Assembly: GCF_920984735.1 (NCBI RefSeq)
Contig: NZ_CAKLBU010000013.1
Location: 62,001-126,000 of the forward strand
Direction: 5' to 3'
Source: Pedobacter sp. Leaf250
GTDB taxonomy: Bacteria > Bacteroidota > Bacteroidia > Sphingobacteriales > Sphingobacteriaceae
DNA: 64,000 bases
Below the pieces are notes generated by a model. That model saw only the letters and a list, made by a program, of their open reading frames with translations, was not told the DNA's origin and ran no database searches. Shown piece by piece: positions 27,306-35,838 of the stretch. The stretch's first letter is position 1. The number at the start of each line of letters is the position of its first letter. Made by a program: the position numbers and the translations under genes.

Positions 27306-28595
27306 TTAACTATTCATAATGCTTTCAATCTCGTCAGCTTCAACAGGAATATCAGCCATTAAATCGATATTGCCACCAGCAGTAATCAAAATATTATTCT
27401 CTAATCGAATACCTAAACCTTCTTCAGGTATATAAATCCCAGGTTCTACTGTTAAAATATTTCCTGCAGCAAATGCCGTATATCTCCCTGCAAAATCGTG
27501 AACATCAATTCCTAAGTGGTGAGATGTACCATGCATAAAGTATTTTTTATAAGCAGGATAGTTAGCGTTCTGATTTTTAACATCAGTTGTAGAAATTAAA
27601 CCTAACTTAACCAATTGCTCTGACATGATTTCCCCAACTTGCTCGTGATAAGTATTCCAAACTGTATTGTCAACAAGGAGTTTTGTAGCTTCTCTCATTA
27701 CATGCAAAACAGCGTTGTACACCTCTTTTTGTCTCGAAGTAAATCTCCCGTTTACAGGAATCGAACGGCTCATATCAGCATTGTAATTTGCGTATTCAGC
27801 ACCGAAGTCGAAAAGGATTACATCTCCATCTTTACATTCCTGGTTATTGTCGTTATAGTGAAGAATGTTGGCATTGTGGCCAGATGCAATAATAGGCGTA
27901 TAAGCGTGTCCGGTACCACCTTGCTTAATAAATTCATGAATAATTTCTGCCTCGATTTCATATTCTTTTACGCCAGGCTTTGTAAATTTTAAAACCCTAA
28001 CAAAAGCATCACGGGTAATTGCGCAAGCTTTTTTAGTGAGTTCTATTTCCACATCAGATTTTATAGCCCTTAAACCACGCATAATTGGTGCCGAACGCTC
28101 ATAATGGTGCAATGGATATTTCGAACGCATTTGTTCTATAAAACGGACATCACGGTATGGAACCGAATGTGCATATCTATCATTTTCATTTGTGTTGAGA
28201 TAAATGTTATCAGCATAATGAACAATACTGTGCAAAATATTATCAAAATCTTCCAGCCAATAAATGCTTTCGACACCAGAAGCTGCTTTAGCTTGCTCTT
28301 TTGTGTATTTATAGCCTTCCCAAACCTTAATATAATCGTTGGTCTGTCTTAAAAACAGGACTTCTCTGTATAAAGGATTAGGACAATCAGGATATAGTAG
28401 TAATATTGTTTGCTCTTGATCGATCCCTGATAAATAAAATAAATCGGGATTTTGCTTGAAGATAAAATTTTGGTCACCACTTCTGGGAAACTCGTCTGCA
28501 GCATTAAAAATAGCTAAAGAATTGTTTTTAAGCTTATTAGCGAAGTTTTTTCTATTTAATATAAAAAGTGATTGATCAACTTGAGGATATTTCAT
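27306..28595 (-). CDS. Xaa-Pro aminopeptidase (aminopeptidase P)
   Basis: Metallopeptidase that removes an N-terminal residue before proline. The 429 residues have the AMP_N domain (about 1-130) and the pita-bread M24 domain. Metal ligands are visible: VILFDFGAEYANYNADMSRS (two Asp), HGTSHHLGIDVHD (His), ILTVEPGIYIPEEG (Glu) and GIRLENNILIT (Glu). It stands alone and is divergent from the ompA-type gene. A minus-strand TACATTTG box lies at 28632-28625, 29 bases before the start. Confidence 0.95.
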   Translation of the reverse strand: MKYPQVDQSLFILNRKNFANKLKNNSLAIFNAADEFPRSGDQNFIFKQNPDLFYLSGIDQEQTILLLYPDCPNPLYREVLFLRQTNDYIKVWEGYKYTKEQAKAASGVESIYWLEDFDNILHSIVHYADNIYLNTNENDRYAHSVPYRDVRFIEQMRSKYPLHHYERSAPIMRGLRAIKSDVEIELTKKACAITRDAFVRVLKFTKPGVKEYEIEAEIIHEFIKQGGTGHAYTPIIASGHNANILHYNDNNQECKDGDVILFDFGAEYANYNADMSRSIPVNGRFTSRQKEVYNAVLHVMREATKLLVDNTVWNTYHEQVGEIMSEQLVKLGLISTTDVKNQNANYPAYKKYFMHGTSHHLGIDVHDFAGRYTAFAAGNILTVEPGIYIPEEGLGIRLENNILITAGGNIDLMADIPVEADEIESIMNS

Positions 28596-28680
28596 AATAA
28601 TAACTGTTTTAACGAGGTAATGGTCAAATGTAAGAAAATGATTAAACAGAGAGAACTTTGGAACGGAGTTTGTATAAAAG

Positions 28681-28710
28681 TTTGAAAATTTAAAATTTTG
28701 TTTAATTTTG
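28681..28710 (+). promoter_or_regulatory. Promoter of the OmpA-family gene
   Basis: TTTG (28681-28684), 18 bases, TAATTTTG (28703-28710). Spacing is one base short of the usual range. The start codon is 55 bases further. Confidence 0.6.
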
Positions 28711-28765
28711 CGATTACAAAAAATTAATCAATTAGATTGTTTACCCTTAAAAAGAAAAAAAGATT

Positions 28766-30139
28766 ATGAATTATTCTACTTTAAAGAAAAGTGTTGCGCT
28801 TTCTTTAGTGGCTTTAACAGGAGTTGCTACTCTTGCTGTCGCTCAAGATGCACCTGCAACTACTTCTGGTACCAAGGTATTTGGTGGCAGAGGACAGTAC
28901 AGAACCTGGTCAATTGGTTTAAACGGTGGTGTTTTAATGCCAATCGCTCCAATCAGCAGTACTAATGATTACAACAGATGGGATGTTAATTTAGGTTACG
29001 GTTTAAATATCCGTAAACAATTAGGTCATTCATTTGCATTAGAATTAAACGGTACACGTGGTAAAATCTCTGGATCAAATGATGCTACCATTTTTGGAGC
29101 TGGTTCTACAAACAGAGAATTTGAAACTGAATTACAATATGCTGTAGATTTACGCGGTGTTGTTAATTTAGGTTCTATCGATTTCTTACGTCGTGAGAAT
29201 GCAGTTGGTTTCTTCTTAACTGCTGGTTATGGTTATATGGCTTATGCACCTAAAGTAACGTTAGCTAACGGTACAGTTATCGATTCTAAAGGTAACAATG
29301 GTGGTAATGCTGATAACGGTAACAACGTAACTAAATCAGGTGACAGATCTGATTATGCTAAAGGTTTCTACATTCCAGTAGGTGCTGGTGTTAAATTCAA
29401 AGTGTCTGAGCGTGTTAACTTTAACTTAGGTTACACTATGAACTTTGTTGATGCTGATAACTTAGATGGAACTTATGCAAAAGGTACTTCACAAGATAAA
29501 TTCTCTTACGGATATGCTGGATTAGAATTCTCTTTAGGTTCTTCTGCAAAACCAAGTTTAGAATGGTCTAACCCATTGGCTACTATGTATGATGAGTTAA
29601 AAGATCCTACTTTACGTCAAGAAGTTGAAGCGTTGAAAAACCGTGTATCTAATGTAGAAAAATCTGTTGAAGATTTGAAAAAAGATACTGATGGTGATGG
29701 TGTTGCTGATCAATTCGACAAATGCCCAGGAACTCCTGCAGGTACTGCTGTTGATGGTTCAGGATGTCCACTTCCTAAATTCCAAGCTGATTCTACTCAG
29801 AACTCTAATGTAACTGGTTTCGAAAAAATCGGTTTCGATTTCAACTCATCAGTTTTAAAAACTGAAGCTTATCCAACTTTAGATAAATTATCTTCAGTGT
29901 TACGTGAAAACGGTGGTAAAGTAACTGTAAACGGTTACGCTTCAAGCGAAGGTACTGCTGCATATAACTTGAAATTATCTAAAGACAGAGCTAATTCTGT
30001 TAAAACTTACTTAGTAAACTCTGGTGTTAACGCTAGTCAAGTTGCTACTAAAGGTTTAGGCGAAGCTAATCCAATTGCTTCTAACGATACTGAAGAAGGT
30101 CGTATCCAAAACCGTCGTGTTGAAACTGCTAGAAACTAG
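28766..30139 (+). CDS. OmpA-family outer membrane protein with TSP3-type calcium repeat
   Basis: 457 residues. Signal peptide 1-26 ends in LAVAQ. A beta-barrel of about 230 residues follows, rich in Gly and aromatic turns. A coiled-coil linker (LRQEVEALKNRVSNVEKSVEDL) leads into a thrombospondin type 3-like segment DTDGDGVADQFDKCPGTPAG, and then the OmpA peptidoglycan-binding domain with IGFDFNSSVLKTEAYPTL and NRRVE. It links outer membrane and cell wall and is probably abundant, given its promoter, strong terminator and a coding sequence rich in a few preferred codons. Confidence 0.95.
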   Translation: MNYSTLKKSVALSLVALTGVATLAVAQDAPATTSGTKVFGGRGQYRTWSIGLNGGVLMPIAPISSTNDYNRWDVNLGYGLNIRKQLGHSFALELNGTRGKISGSNDATIFGAGSTNREFETELQYAVDLRGVVNLGSIDFLRRENAVGFFLTAGYGYMAYAPKVTLANGTVIDSKGNNGGNADNGNNVTKSGDRSDYAKGFYIPVGAGVKFKVSERVNFNLGYTMNFVDADNLDGTYAKGTSQDKFSYGYAGLEFSLGSSAKPSLEWSNPLATMYDELKDPTLRQEVEALKNRVSNVEKSVEDLKKDTDGDGVADQFDKCPGTPAGTAVDGSGCPLPKFQADSTQNSNVTGFEKIGFDFNSSVLKTEAYPTLDKLSSVLRENGGKVTVNGYASSEGTAAYNLKLSKDRANSVKTYLVNSGVNASQVATKGLGEANPIASNDTEEGRIQNRRVETARN

Positions 30140-30160
30140 TCTTTCAATATAAAGTTTAAA

Positions 30161-30192
30161 AAAAAGTCCCGATGAAAATCGGGACTTTTTTT
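30161..30192 (+). terminator. Intrinsic terminator of the OmpA-family gene
   Basis: AAAAAGTCCCGAT (30161-30173), loop GAAA, ATCGGGACTTTTT (30178-30190), continuing T-run. The stem and loop are nearly the same as the terminator at 56007. Confidence 0.93.
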
Positions 30193-30226
30193 ATGCCTTT
30201 TAATTTCCTGTATTAAGCTTTTTATC

Positions 30227-30234
30227 TAAGTTTG
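30227..30234 (+). promoter_or_regulatory. -7 box four bases before a 45-residue reading frame
   Basis: TAAGTTTG fits TAnnTTTG and ends four bases before the ATG at 30239. TTTC at 30204-30207 with 19 bases between may be the -33. Supports expression of the small frame. Confidence 0.4.
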
Positions 30235-30238
30235 TAGT

Positions 30239-30376
30239 ATGTACTTCTTCAGGAAAAGAGACCCAAATAGGCCAAATAATATCAATATTAAAATTATGCA
30301 TTTCATTAATGCATTGGCTATAACCATTTTTCTGGCAGGTATAATCTATAAAGTCATTCAGTGGCTTACTAAATAA
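30239..30376 (+). CDS. Small single-pass membrane protein (45 residues)
   Basis: ATG 30239 to TAA 30376. The N-terminal part is polar and basic (YFFRKRDPNRPNNINIK), followed by one hydrophobic helix (ALAITIFLAGIIYKVIQWL). A -7 box sits directly upstream, and the frame fills the otherwise empty gap between the ompA-type terminator and ridA. It reminds me of a small Bacteroidota protein family with a FRKxDPNRP motif (possibly catalogued as DUF6728; from memory, unchecked). An inner Met before HFINAL would give 26 residues. Function unknown. Confidence 0.55.
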   Translation: MYFFRKRDPNRPNNINIKIMHFINALAITIFLAGIIYKVIQWLTK

Positions 30377-30387
30377 CATTAAATTTT

Positions 30388-30768
30388 ATGAAACAAATCA
30401 TCACTACTACAAATGCTCCAGCGCCAATTGGACCATATAGCCAAGCTGTACAAGCGGGAAATTTTTTATTCGTATCTGGTCAGGTTGCTATTAATCCTGA
30501 AAGTGGTGAATTAAATATTCCAAATATTGAAGAGGAAACCCACCAGGTAATGCGAAATTTAAAGGCAGTACTTCTGGAAGCAGGATTATCTTTTGATCAT
30601 GTTGTAAAATCTACTATTTTTTTAACCGACATGGGCACTTTTACTCAGGTAAATGAAATTTATGGGCAATATTTTACAGCTGATTTTCCTGCCCGAGAAA
30701 CAGTTCAAGTTTCAGTATTACCTAAAAATGTGAATGTAGAAATCTCTGTGATTGCCATTGTAGGATAA
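30388..30768 (+). CDS. ridA: RidA-family reactive imine/enamine deaminase
   Basis: Hydrolyses reactive 2-aminoacrylate and related imines formed by PLP enzymes. The 126 residues are typical. APIGPYSQAVQAGNFLFVSGQ opens the fold, and FPARETVQVSVLPKNVNVEI contains the conserved Arg (about residue 104) that binds the substrate carboxylate and the C-terminal signature. It heads a tight run ridA-rarD-recG with 2-base and 5-base gaps, so these three are probably one transcript. Confidence 0.95.
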   Translation: MKQIITTTNAPAPIGPYSQAVQAGNFLFVSGQVAINPESGELNIPNIEEETHQVMRNLKAVLLEAGLSFDHVVKSTIFLTDMGTFTQVNEIYGQYFTADFPARETVQVSVLPKNVNVEISVIAIVG

Positions 30769-30770
30769 TT

Positions 30771-31673
30771 TTGGCAAGCAGTAAAAGTAAATATTTCGTA
30801 GCAGGTATTATTCCCTATATTATATGGGGTACAATGTCAATTCCCTTAAGAAACATTAAAGGATTTCCACCGCAGGAAATTTTATACTATAGAATATTTG
30901 TTTCTATTGCCGTGGTTTGGGGCATAATTTTTTTATTCAGACGCTCTGTTCTTAAAAAGGATATTCACTTTTTAAAATTATTGCCAAAAGATAAAAAGAT
31001 TAGGTTATTGCTATTAACTGTTCTATCTTCTATTCTCATTACAGGAAATTGGTTTACCTATATTTATGCTGTAAACAGCGTAAGTTTAAAAGCTGCGGCT
31101 TTTGCTTACATGGTTTGCCCGTTATTAACAGCCTTGTGTGGTTTTGTTATATTAAAAGAGCAATTAACAAAAGCTAAAATTGTTGCGCTGATAATAGCTT
31201 TCGTAAGTATAATACTATTGGCAACAGGCTCAATGCATGAGGTGCTTTGGGCAATTTTAATTGCATCGTTTTACGCAGTTTATGTTATTGTTTTAAAAGT
31301 AATTAAGGATATTGATAAGTTTAATTTTTTAGGTGTTCAGTTGGTTTTGTCGGGATTGATGATGTTACCAATGTATCTAATCAATTCAAATCCATTTCCA
31401 ACAGATACATTTTTCTGGTCACACATATTTCTTATAGCAATTGTATTTACTATTATTCCTTTATTCTTAAATGCTTATGCCCTTTTAGGAATGCCATCAT
31501 CTGCCTTAGGGATATTGATTTACTTAAACCCAATTGTGGCGTTTACAGTAGCGTTCTTCTATTTTAAGGAGAAAATAGATGTGCACCAACTTTTCGCCTA
31601 TTTGCTATTGCTGTTGTCGATCGTTATTTTTAATGCGCAATTGCTAAAAAGCATTGCTTACAAGAAAGCATAA
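30771..31673 (+). CDS. EamA/RarD-family transporter
   Basis: 300 residues with ten hydrophobic segments, the drug/metabolite transporter layout. KYFVAGIIPYIIWGTMSIPL, VNSVSLKAAAFAYMVCPLLTAL and NPIVAFTVAFFYFKEKI fit the RarD branch. The substrate is unknown. Translation appears to start at TTG 30771, two bases after the ridA stop; the next Met is at residue 22 inside the first helix and would destroy it. Coupling to ridA explains the weak start codon. Confidence 0.85.
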   Translation: MASSKSKYFVAGIIPYIIWGTMSIPLRNIKGFPPQEILYYRIFVSIAVVWGIIFLFRRSVLKKDIHFLKLLPKDKKIRLLLLTVLSSILITGNWFTYIYAVNSVSLKAAAFAYMVCPLLTALCGFVILKEQLTKAKIVALIIAFVSIILLATGSMHEVLWAILIASFYAVYVIVLKVIKDIDKFNFLGVQLVLSGLMMLPMYLINSNPFPTDTFFWSHIFLIAIVFTIIPLFLNAYALLGMPSSALGILIYLNPIVAFTVAFFYFKEKIDVHQLFAYLLLLLSIVIFNAQLLKSIAYKKA

Positions 31674-31678
31674 TCATT

Positions 31679-33784
31679 TTGTACCATTCGATTTTAGATA
31701 CACCTATTGAGTTTATAAAAGGCGTAGGGCCAAGTCGTGCAGATGTTTTGAAAAAGGACTTAGGTCTTTTTACTTTTCAAGACATGCTGTCGCACTATCC
31801 TTTTCGCTATATTGACCGTACAAAATATTTCAAAATCAATCAAATTGATCCTGATTCGCAATACATTCAAATTATTGGTAGGGTAATCAGCAAGAAAGTA
31901 ATTGGTGATAAGAGAGCGAAACGAATAATCGCCCTTTTTAAAGATGAAACCGGAATTATGGAATTGGTTTGGTTCCAGAGTTTAAAGTGGGTTGACGATC
32001 ATATTACCGTAGGAACAGCTTATGTAGCTTTTGGCAAACCCAGCTTATTTAACGGGACATTCAGTATATCACATCCAGAAATGGAATTATACCAAAATAA
32101 GCCTTCAGGAAGAGGAAATTTAACTTTACAACCAATTTATAGTTCTACGGAAAAACTCAAAAAGTTTACGCTAGATTCAAAAGGTATTCAACGATTAATC
32201 GCTGGTTTGCTTGATCAGGTTATTCCTCAAGTGCCTGAAAATTTACCTCAATATATTATCGATAAATATCAGCTGCCAGATAAAAAAATGGCATTACTCA
32301 ATATTCATTTTCCTAAAAATCAAAAGGATTTGAATGCGGCTGAACGAAGGTTAAAATTTGAAGAACTCTTTTTTATTCAACTACAATTATTGCATAATAA
32401 GCAATTGAGACAGCTGAAGTTTAAAGGTGTGACTTTTGATAAAGTTGGTGAGAAGGTTAACCGGTTTTATAAAGAATTTTTGCCATTCGAATTAACCAAT
32501 GCGCAAAAACGCGTGGTTAAAGAAATCAGAATTGATACCCAGCGTGGTGTACAAATGAATCGGCTTGTACAGGGTGATGTAGGAAGCGGTAAAACTGCGG
32601 TAGCATTGATGAGTATGCTATTGGCCAATGATAACGGTTATCAAGCCTGTATGATGGCACCAACGGAAATTCTAGCCAGGCAACATTATGCATCCGTTAC
32701 TGAACTGGTAACTGATGATCTTGTTAAAGTTGCTATCTTAACGGGCAACACCAAAAAGAAAGAAAGAACCATTTTACACGAACAGTTGGAAAATGGTGAA
32801 ATAGATATTCTTATTGGTACTCATGCATTAATTGAGGATAAAGTTAAATTCAAAAATCTTGGCCTGGTTGTTATTGATGAACAACATCGTTTTGGTGTAG
32901 AGCAACGGGCAAAACTCTGGCGTAAAAATATTATTCCGCCGCATATTTTGGTCATGACTGCCACACCCATTCCACGTACGCTTGCAATGACCCTATATGG
33001 CGACTTAGATGTTTCCATTATTGATGAATTGCCTGCAGGGAGAAAACCTATTGAAACCCGACATTTATTTGAAGGTCAACGCATGCGGATGTTTGGTTTT
33101 ATGAAGCAGGAAATTGCAAAAGGCCGACAGGTTTACATTGTATATCCACTGATTAAGGAAAGTGAAAAGCTCGACTTGCTCCATTTGGAAGCTGGTGTTG
33201 AGCAATTAAGTTACCAATTTCCTCGCACTGATTATCAGATTAGTATTGTTCACGGACAAATGCCCAATGCAGATAAACAATTTGAAATGCAACAATTTAT
33301 TGAAGGCAAAACTCAAATCATGGTGGCCACTACAGTGATTGAGGTTGGGGTAAATGTTCCTAATGCCTCGGTAATGGTGATTGAAAATTCTGAACGTTTT
33401 GGCCTATCTCAGTTGCATCAACTACGTGGCCGTGTTGGTCGCGGGGCAGAACAATCCTTTTGCATTTTAATGAGCGGAAACAAATTAAGTAGGGAAGGTA
33501 AAGTTCGTTTAGAAACAATGGTGCGGACAAATAACGGTTTCGAAATCTCTGAAATTGATTTACAACTTCGCGGTCCTGGAGATATTACCGGAACCCAACA
33601 AAGTGGCGTGCTGGATTTAAAACTTGCCGATTTAGCAAAAGATCAGATCATTTTATCCGAGGCTAGAAATACCGTTATCGAAATTTTTTCAGAAGACCCG
33701 CAATTGGAAAGGACTGAAAATAGTATGCTTAAAACACACCTTCAAAAATTAGAACGTGGAATTTCTTTTGATAAAATTTCTTAA
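31679..33784 (+). CDS. recG: ATP-dependent DNA helicase RecG
   Basis: Branch-migration helicase that rescues stalled replication forks. The 701 residues contain the wedge/OB domain (about 60-160), GDVGSGKT (from residue 299), MAPTEILARQHY, VIDEQHRFGVEQR (DEQH box), TATPIPRTLAMTLYGDLDVS, and QLRGRVGRG (motif VI). The C-terminal QLRGPGDITGTQQSG is typical of RecG. The start is TTG at 31679, five bases after rarD; it gives the conserved TPIEFIKGVGPSRA near the N-terminus. Confidence 0.97.
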   Translation: MYHSILDTPIEFIKGVGPSRADVLKKDLGLFTFQDMLSHYPFRYIDRTKYFKINQIDPDSQYIQIIGRVISKKVIGDKRAKRIIALFKDETGIMELVWFQSLKWVDDHITVGTAYVAFGKPSLFNGTFSISHPEMELYQNKPSGRGNLTLQPIYSSTEKLKKFTLDSKGIQRLIAGLLDQVIPQVPENLPQYIIDKYQLPDKKMALLNIHFPKNQKDLNAAERRLKFEELFFIQLQLLHNKQLRQLKFKGVTFDKVGEKVNRFYKEFLPFELTNAQKRVVKEIRIDTQRGVQMNRLVQGDVGSGKTAVALMSMLLANDNGYQACMMAPTEILARQHYASVTELVTDDLVKVAILTGNTKKKERTILHEQLENGEIDILIGTHALIEDKVKFKNLGLVVIDEQHRFGVEQRAKLWRKNIIPPHILVMTATPIPRTLAMTLYGDLDVSIIDELPAGRKPIETRHLFEGQRMRMFGFMKQEIAKGRQVYIVYPLIKESEKLDLLHLEAGVEQLSYQFPRTDYQISIVHGQMPNADKQFEMQQFIEGKTQIMVATTVIEVGVNVPNASVMVIENSERFGLSQLHQLRGRVGRGAEQSFCILMSGNKLSREGKVRLETMVRTNNGFEISEIDLQLRGPGDITGTQQSGVLDLKLADLAKDQIILSEARNTVIEIFSEDPQLERTENSMLKTHLQKLERGISFDKIS

Positions 33785-33824
33785 TATCATTTATTGGTAA
33801 CGTTTCTAACGTGAATTTAATTCT

Positions 33825-33857
33825 TTTGCAATTTTAAGTTTGCAAACCTTAGTTTTG
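33825..33857 (+). promoter_or_regulatory. Promoter of the MFS transporter gene
   Basis: TTTG (33825-33828), 21 bases, TAGTTTTG (33850-33857). A second box TAAGTTTG overlaps at 33835-33842. The position makes an upstream TTG start at 33840 impossible on this transcript and favours GTG 33873. Confidence 0.65.
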
Positions 33858-33872
33858 CGAAAATATATTCTC

Positions 33873-35156
33873 GTGACAGATTCAGATTCCAACCCCGTAA
33901 TTATTAAACAAGATCCTTTCGCAGCACTTCGTTTTAAAGAATTTAGATCATTTTTAGGCATGCGCTTCTTTTTTACGCTAGCCTATCAAATGCAAGCGGT
34001 AGTTATAGGATATCATATTTACGATTTAACACACGATCCTTTAAAATTAGGTTTGGTTGGCTTGTGCGAAGCTATTCCAGCAATTGGAATTGCTTTATAC
34101 GGCGGTTACATTGCCGATAAAAGTGAGAAACGTGGATTGCTCATCAAAATATTTTCAGGGGTTTGGTTGGCTTCGGTTATCATGCTTATTATAACCAGCA
34201 AATATTTACACCTTAAAGAAGATGTCATTGTACTTATTATGTATGGCTTGGTGTTCTGTATAGGGTTGGCAAGGGGCTTTTTTGGTCCGGCAACATTTTC
34301 GCTCATGGCGAACATCATCCCGAAAGAACTTTATCCAAATTCGAGCACATGGAATAGTAGTAGCTGGCAATTGGCCACTATTATTGGTCCGCTTTTGGGC
34401 GGTCTGGTTAATTGGCTTTGGGGAATTACGGCCGCTTACAGTGTTATTGTATTATTTGTTTCAGTATCCTTAATTTGCATTTTTACTTTTAAAAAGCATC
34501 CGGCAACCTTTGCACCAACTCAAAATATTTTTCATAGTTTAAAAGAAGGAATTCAATTTGTATTCAAAACTAAAATGATGGTTTGGGCAATGAGTCTTGA
34601 TTTAGCTTCTGTATTTTTTGGTGGAGCTGTGGCCTTGTTACCAATTTTTGCGAAAGATGTTTTCCATTTGGGATCTTTTGGATTGGGTATGATGCGAGGT
34701 GCAGCGTCATCAGGAGCGGTTATTACCATGCTATTAATGACACGATTTTCGCCAATGGGAAAACCCTGGCGCAACTTACTAATTGCAGTAACCGGTTTTG
34801 GTTTAAGCATCATTTGTTATGGTCTATCTAAAAACTTCTATTTAACCTTATTCTTTTTGTTTTTAGAAGGATCGTTTGATAGCGTAAGTGTTATTATTCG
34901 CCAAACCATTATGCAATTGCTTACGCCAGATCATATGCGTGGACGGGTCTCGGCAGTAAACAGCATGTTTATTGGATCGTCCAATGAAATTGGGGAGTTC
35001 GAATCAGGACTCACAGCAAGGTACATGAAACTGGTTCCCGCTGTAGTTTTTGGCGGAAGCATGACGATTGCCATTGCAGGAATTACATGGCTTAAAACAA
35101 GAGCATTAACGAAGTTGAGTTTGCAGGATATTAACGAGCAAACAGCAAAGGTTTAA
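33873..35156 (+). CDS. Major facilitator transporter (EntS/MFS_3-like)
   Basis: 427 residues from GTG 33873, with about twelve membrane helices. LRFKEFRSFLGMRFFFTLAYQMQ opens the first helix, and YIADKSEKRGLLIKIFSG is the MFS loop 2-3 signature. GLARGFFGPATFSLMANIIP and LLTPDHMRGRVSAVNSMFIG are typical of the MFS_3 branch that includes the enterobactin exporter EntS. No siderophore genes lie nearby, so the substrate is open. An in-frame TTG at 33840 precedes the promoter -7 box and is unlikely. Confidence 0.88.
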   Translation: MTDSDSNPVIIKQDPFAALRFKEFRSFLGMRFFFTLAYQMQAVVIGYHIYDLTHDPLKLGLVGLCEAIPAIGIALYGGYIADKSEKRGLLIKIFSGVWLASVIMLIITSKYLHLKEDVIVLIMYGLVFCIGLARGFFGPATFSLMANIIPKELYPNSSTWNSSSWQLATIIGPLLGGLVNWLWGITAAYSVIVLFVSVSLICIFTFKKHPATFAPTQNIFHSLKEGIQFVFKTKMMVWAMSLDLASVFFGGAVALLPIFAKDVFHLGSFGLGMMRGAASSGAVITMLLMTRFSPMGKPWRNLLIAVTGFGLSIICYGLSKNFYLTLFFLFLEGSFDSVSVIIRQTIMQLLTPDHMRGRVSAVNSMFIGSSNEIGEFESGLTARYMKLVPAVVFGGSMTIAIAGITWLKTRALTKLSLQDINEQTAKV

Positions 35157-35608
35157 TGTATTTGAAAAGGCAATTTGAGAACGTATTGATGTTCGGCCTG
35201 CCTTACCTCCAATCTTTTAAAAACATCTATCACGCTGAGTTTTTATTTTCGTCATTGCAATTCCGATCCTTCATCGGGAGAAGCAATCTTATTTGTAAAA
35301 AAAGGAGATTGCCGCAGTCGTGAAATACTCCCTCGCAATGACGATCGCCTTAAAATATCACTCATTTTTATTTTTATGAAATAAATTAACCCTCAGCATG
35401 ACAGCTTATTTGAGCCTGCTGCTATTTACGTTTGCCCGGCGAAACCCTTAAAAAGATCGAAAAACCCTGCAACATAAACCCGATGGCACGGATGCCGGTT
35501 TTTTGCCAAACAATCGGCACTAAAATAGCACCGGCAGTAGGAACAGCGGGACAGAACCCAAACTAAGGGTACTGAAATTGCTTTCCAAATCCAATCTTAC
35601 TAGAAATT
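35157..35608. other. 452-base non-coding interval with inverted repeats
   Basis: No reading frame I would defend. Part 1 (about 35250-35343) is bounded by CGTCATTGC and GCAATGACG and contains inner matches AAGCAATCTT / GGAGATTGC, so it looks like a dispersed palindromic repeat. Part 2 (about 35400-35575) is GC-richer than its surroundings and carries TGCCGGT (35493), which can pair either with CGGCA at 35515 or ACCGGCA at 35530. It may be a second repeat family or a structured RNA. It separates the MFS gene from a convergent gene. Confidence 0.5.
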
Positions 35609-35824
35609 TTAAAACTTCCGATTTTTCCCCCAAATTAGGTAAATTATTGAACCTAGAAATGGTGCCAATAGGATGATGACAAACCAAAGTATCTTGACTG
35701 GAAAAACCATTGTTCGGTTACGCGAAATGTGATATAATGCAGTTAATATAAGTGCCAACCAAAGGATGGCACCAATGATTATGATAATGCCAATTTCGTT
35801 GCTTTCAACTTGTGCTAGTAACAT
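35609..35824 (-). CDS. Small PLDc_N-type membrane protein
   Basis: 71 residues, two membrane helices (about 10-32 and 42-64). The C-terminal half WFVIILLAPFLGSIIYLIWGK is the hallmark of the PLDc_N domain found at the N-terminus of cardiolipin synthases but also alone in small proteins. It lacks any HKD phospholipase motif. The role is unknown. It follows the ABC exporter gene by 14 bases on the same strand and is probably co-transcribed. Confidence 0.8.
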   Translation of the reverse strand: MLLAQVESNEIGIIIIIGAILWLALILTALYHISRNRTMVFPVKILWFVIILLAPFLGSIIYLIWGKNRKF

Positions 35825-35838
35825 AGGATGAAGTTTTA

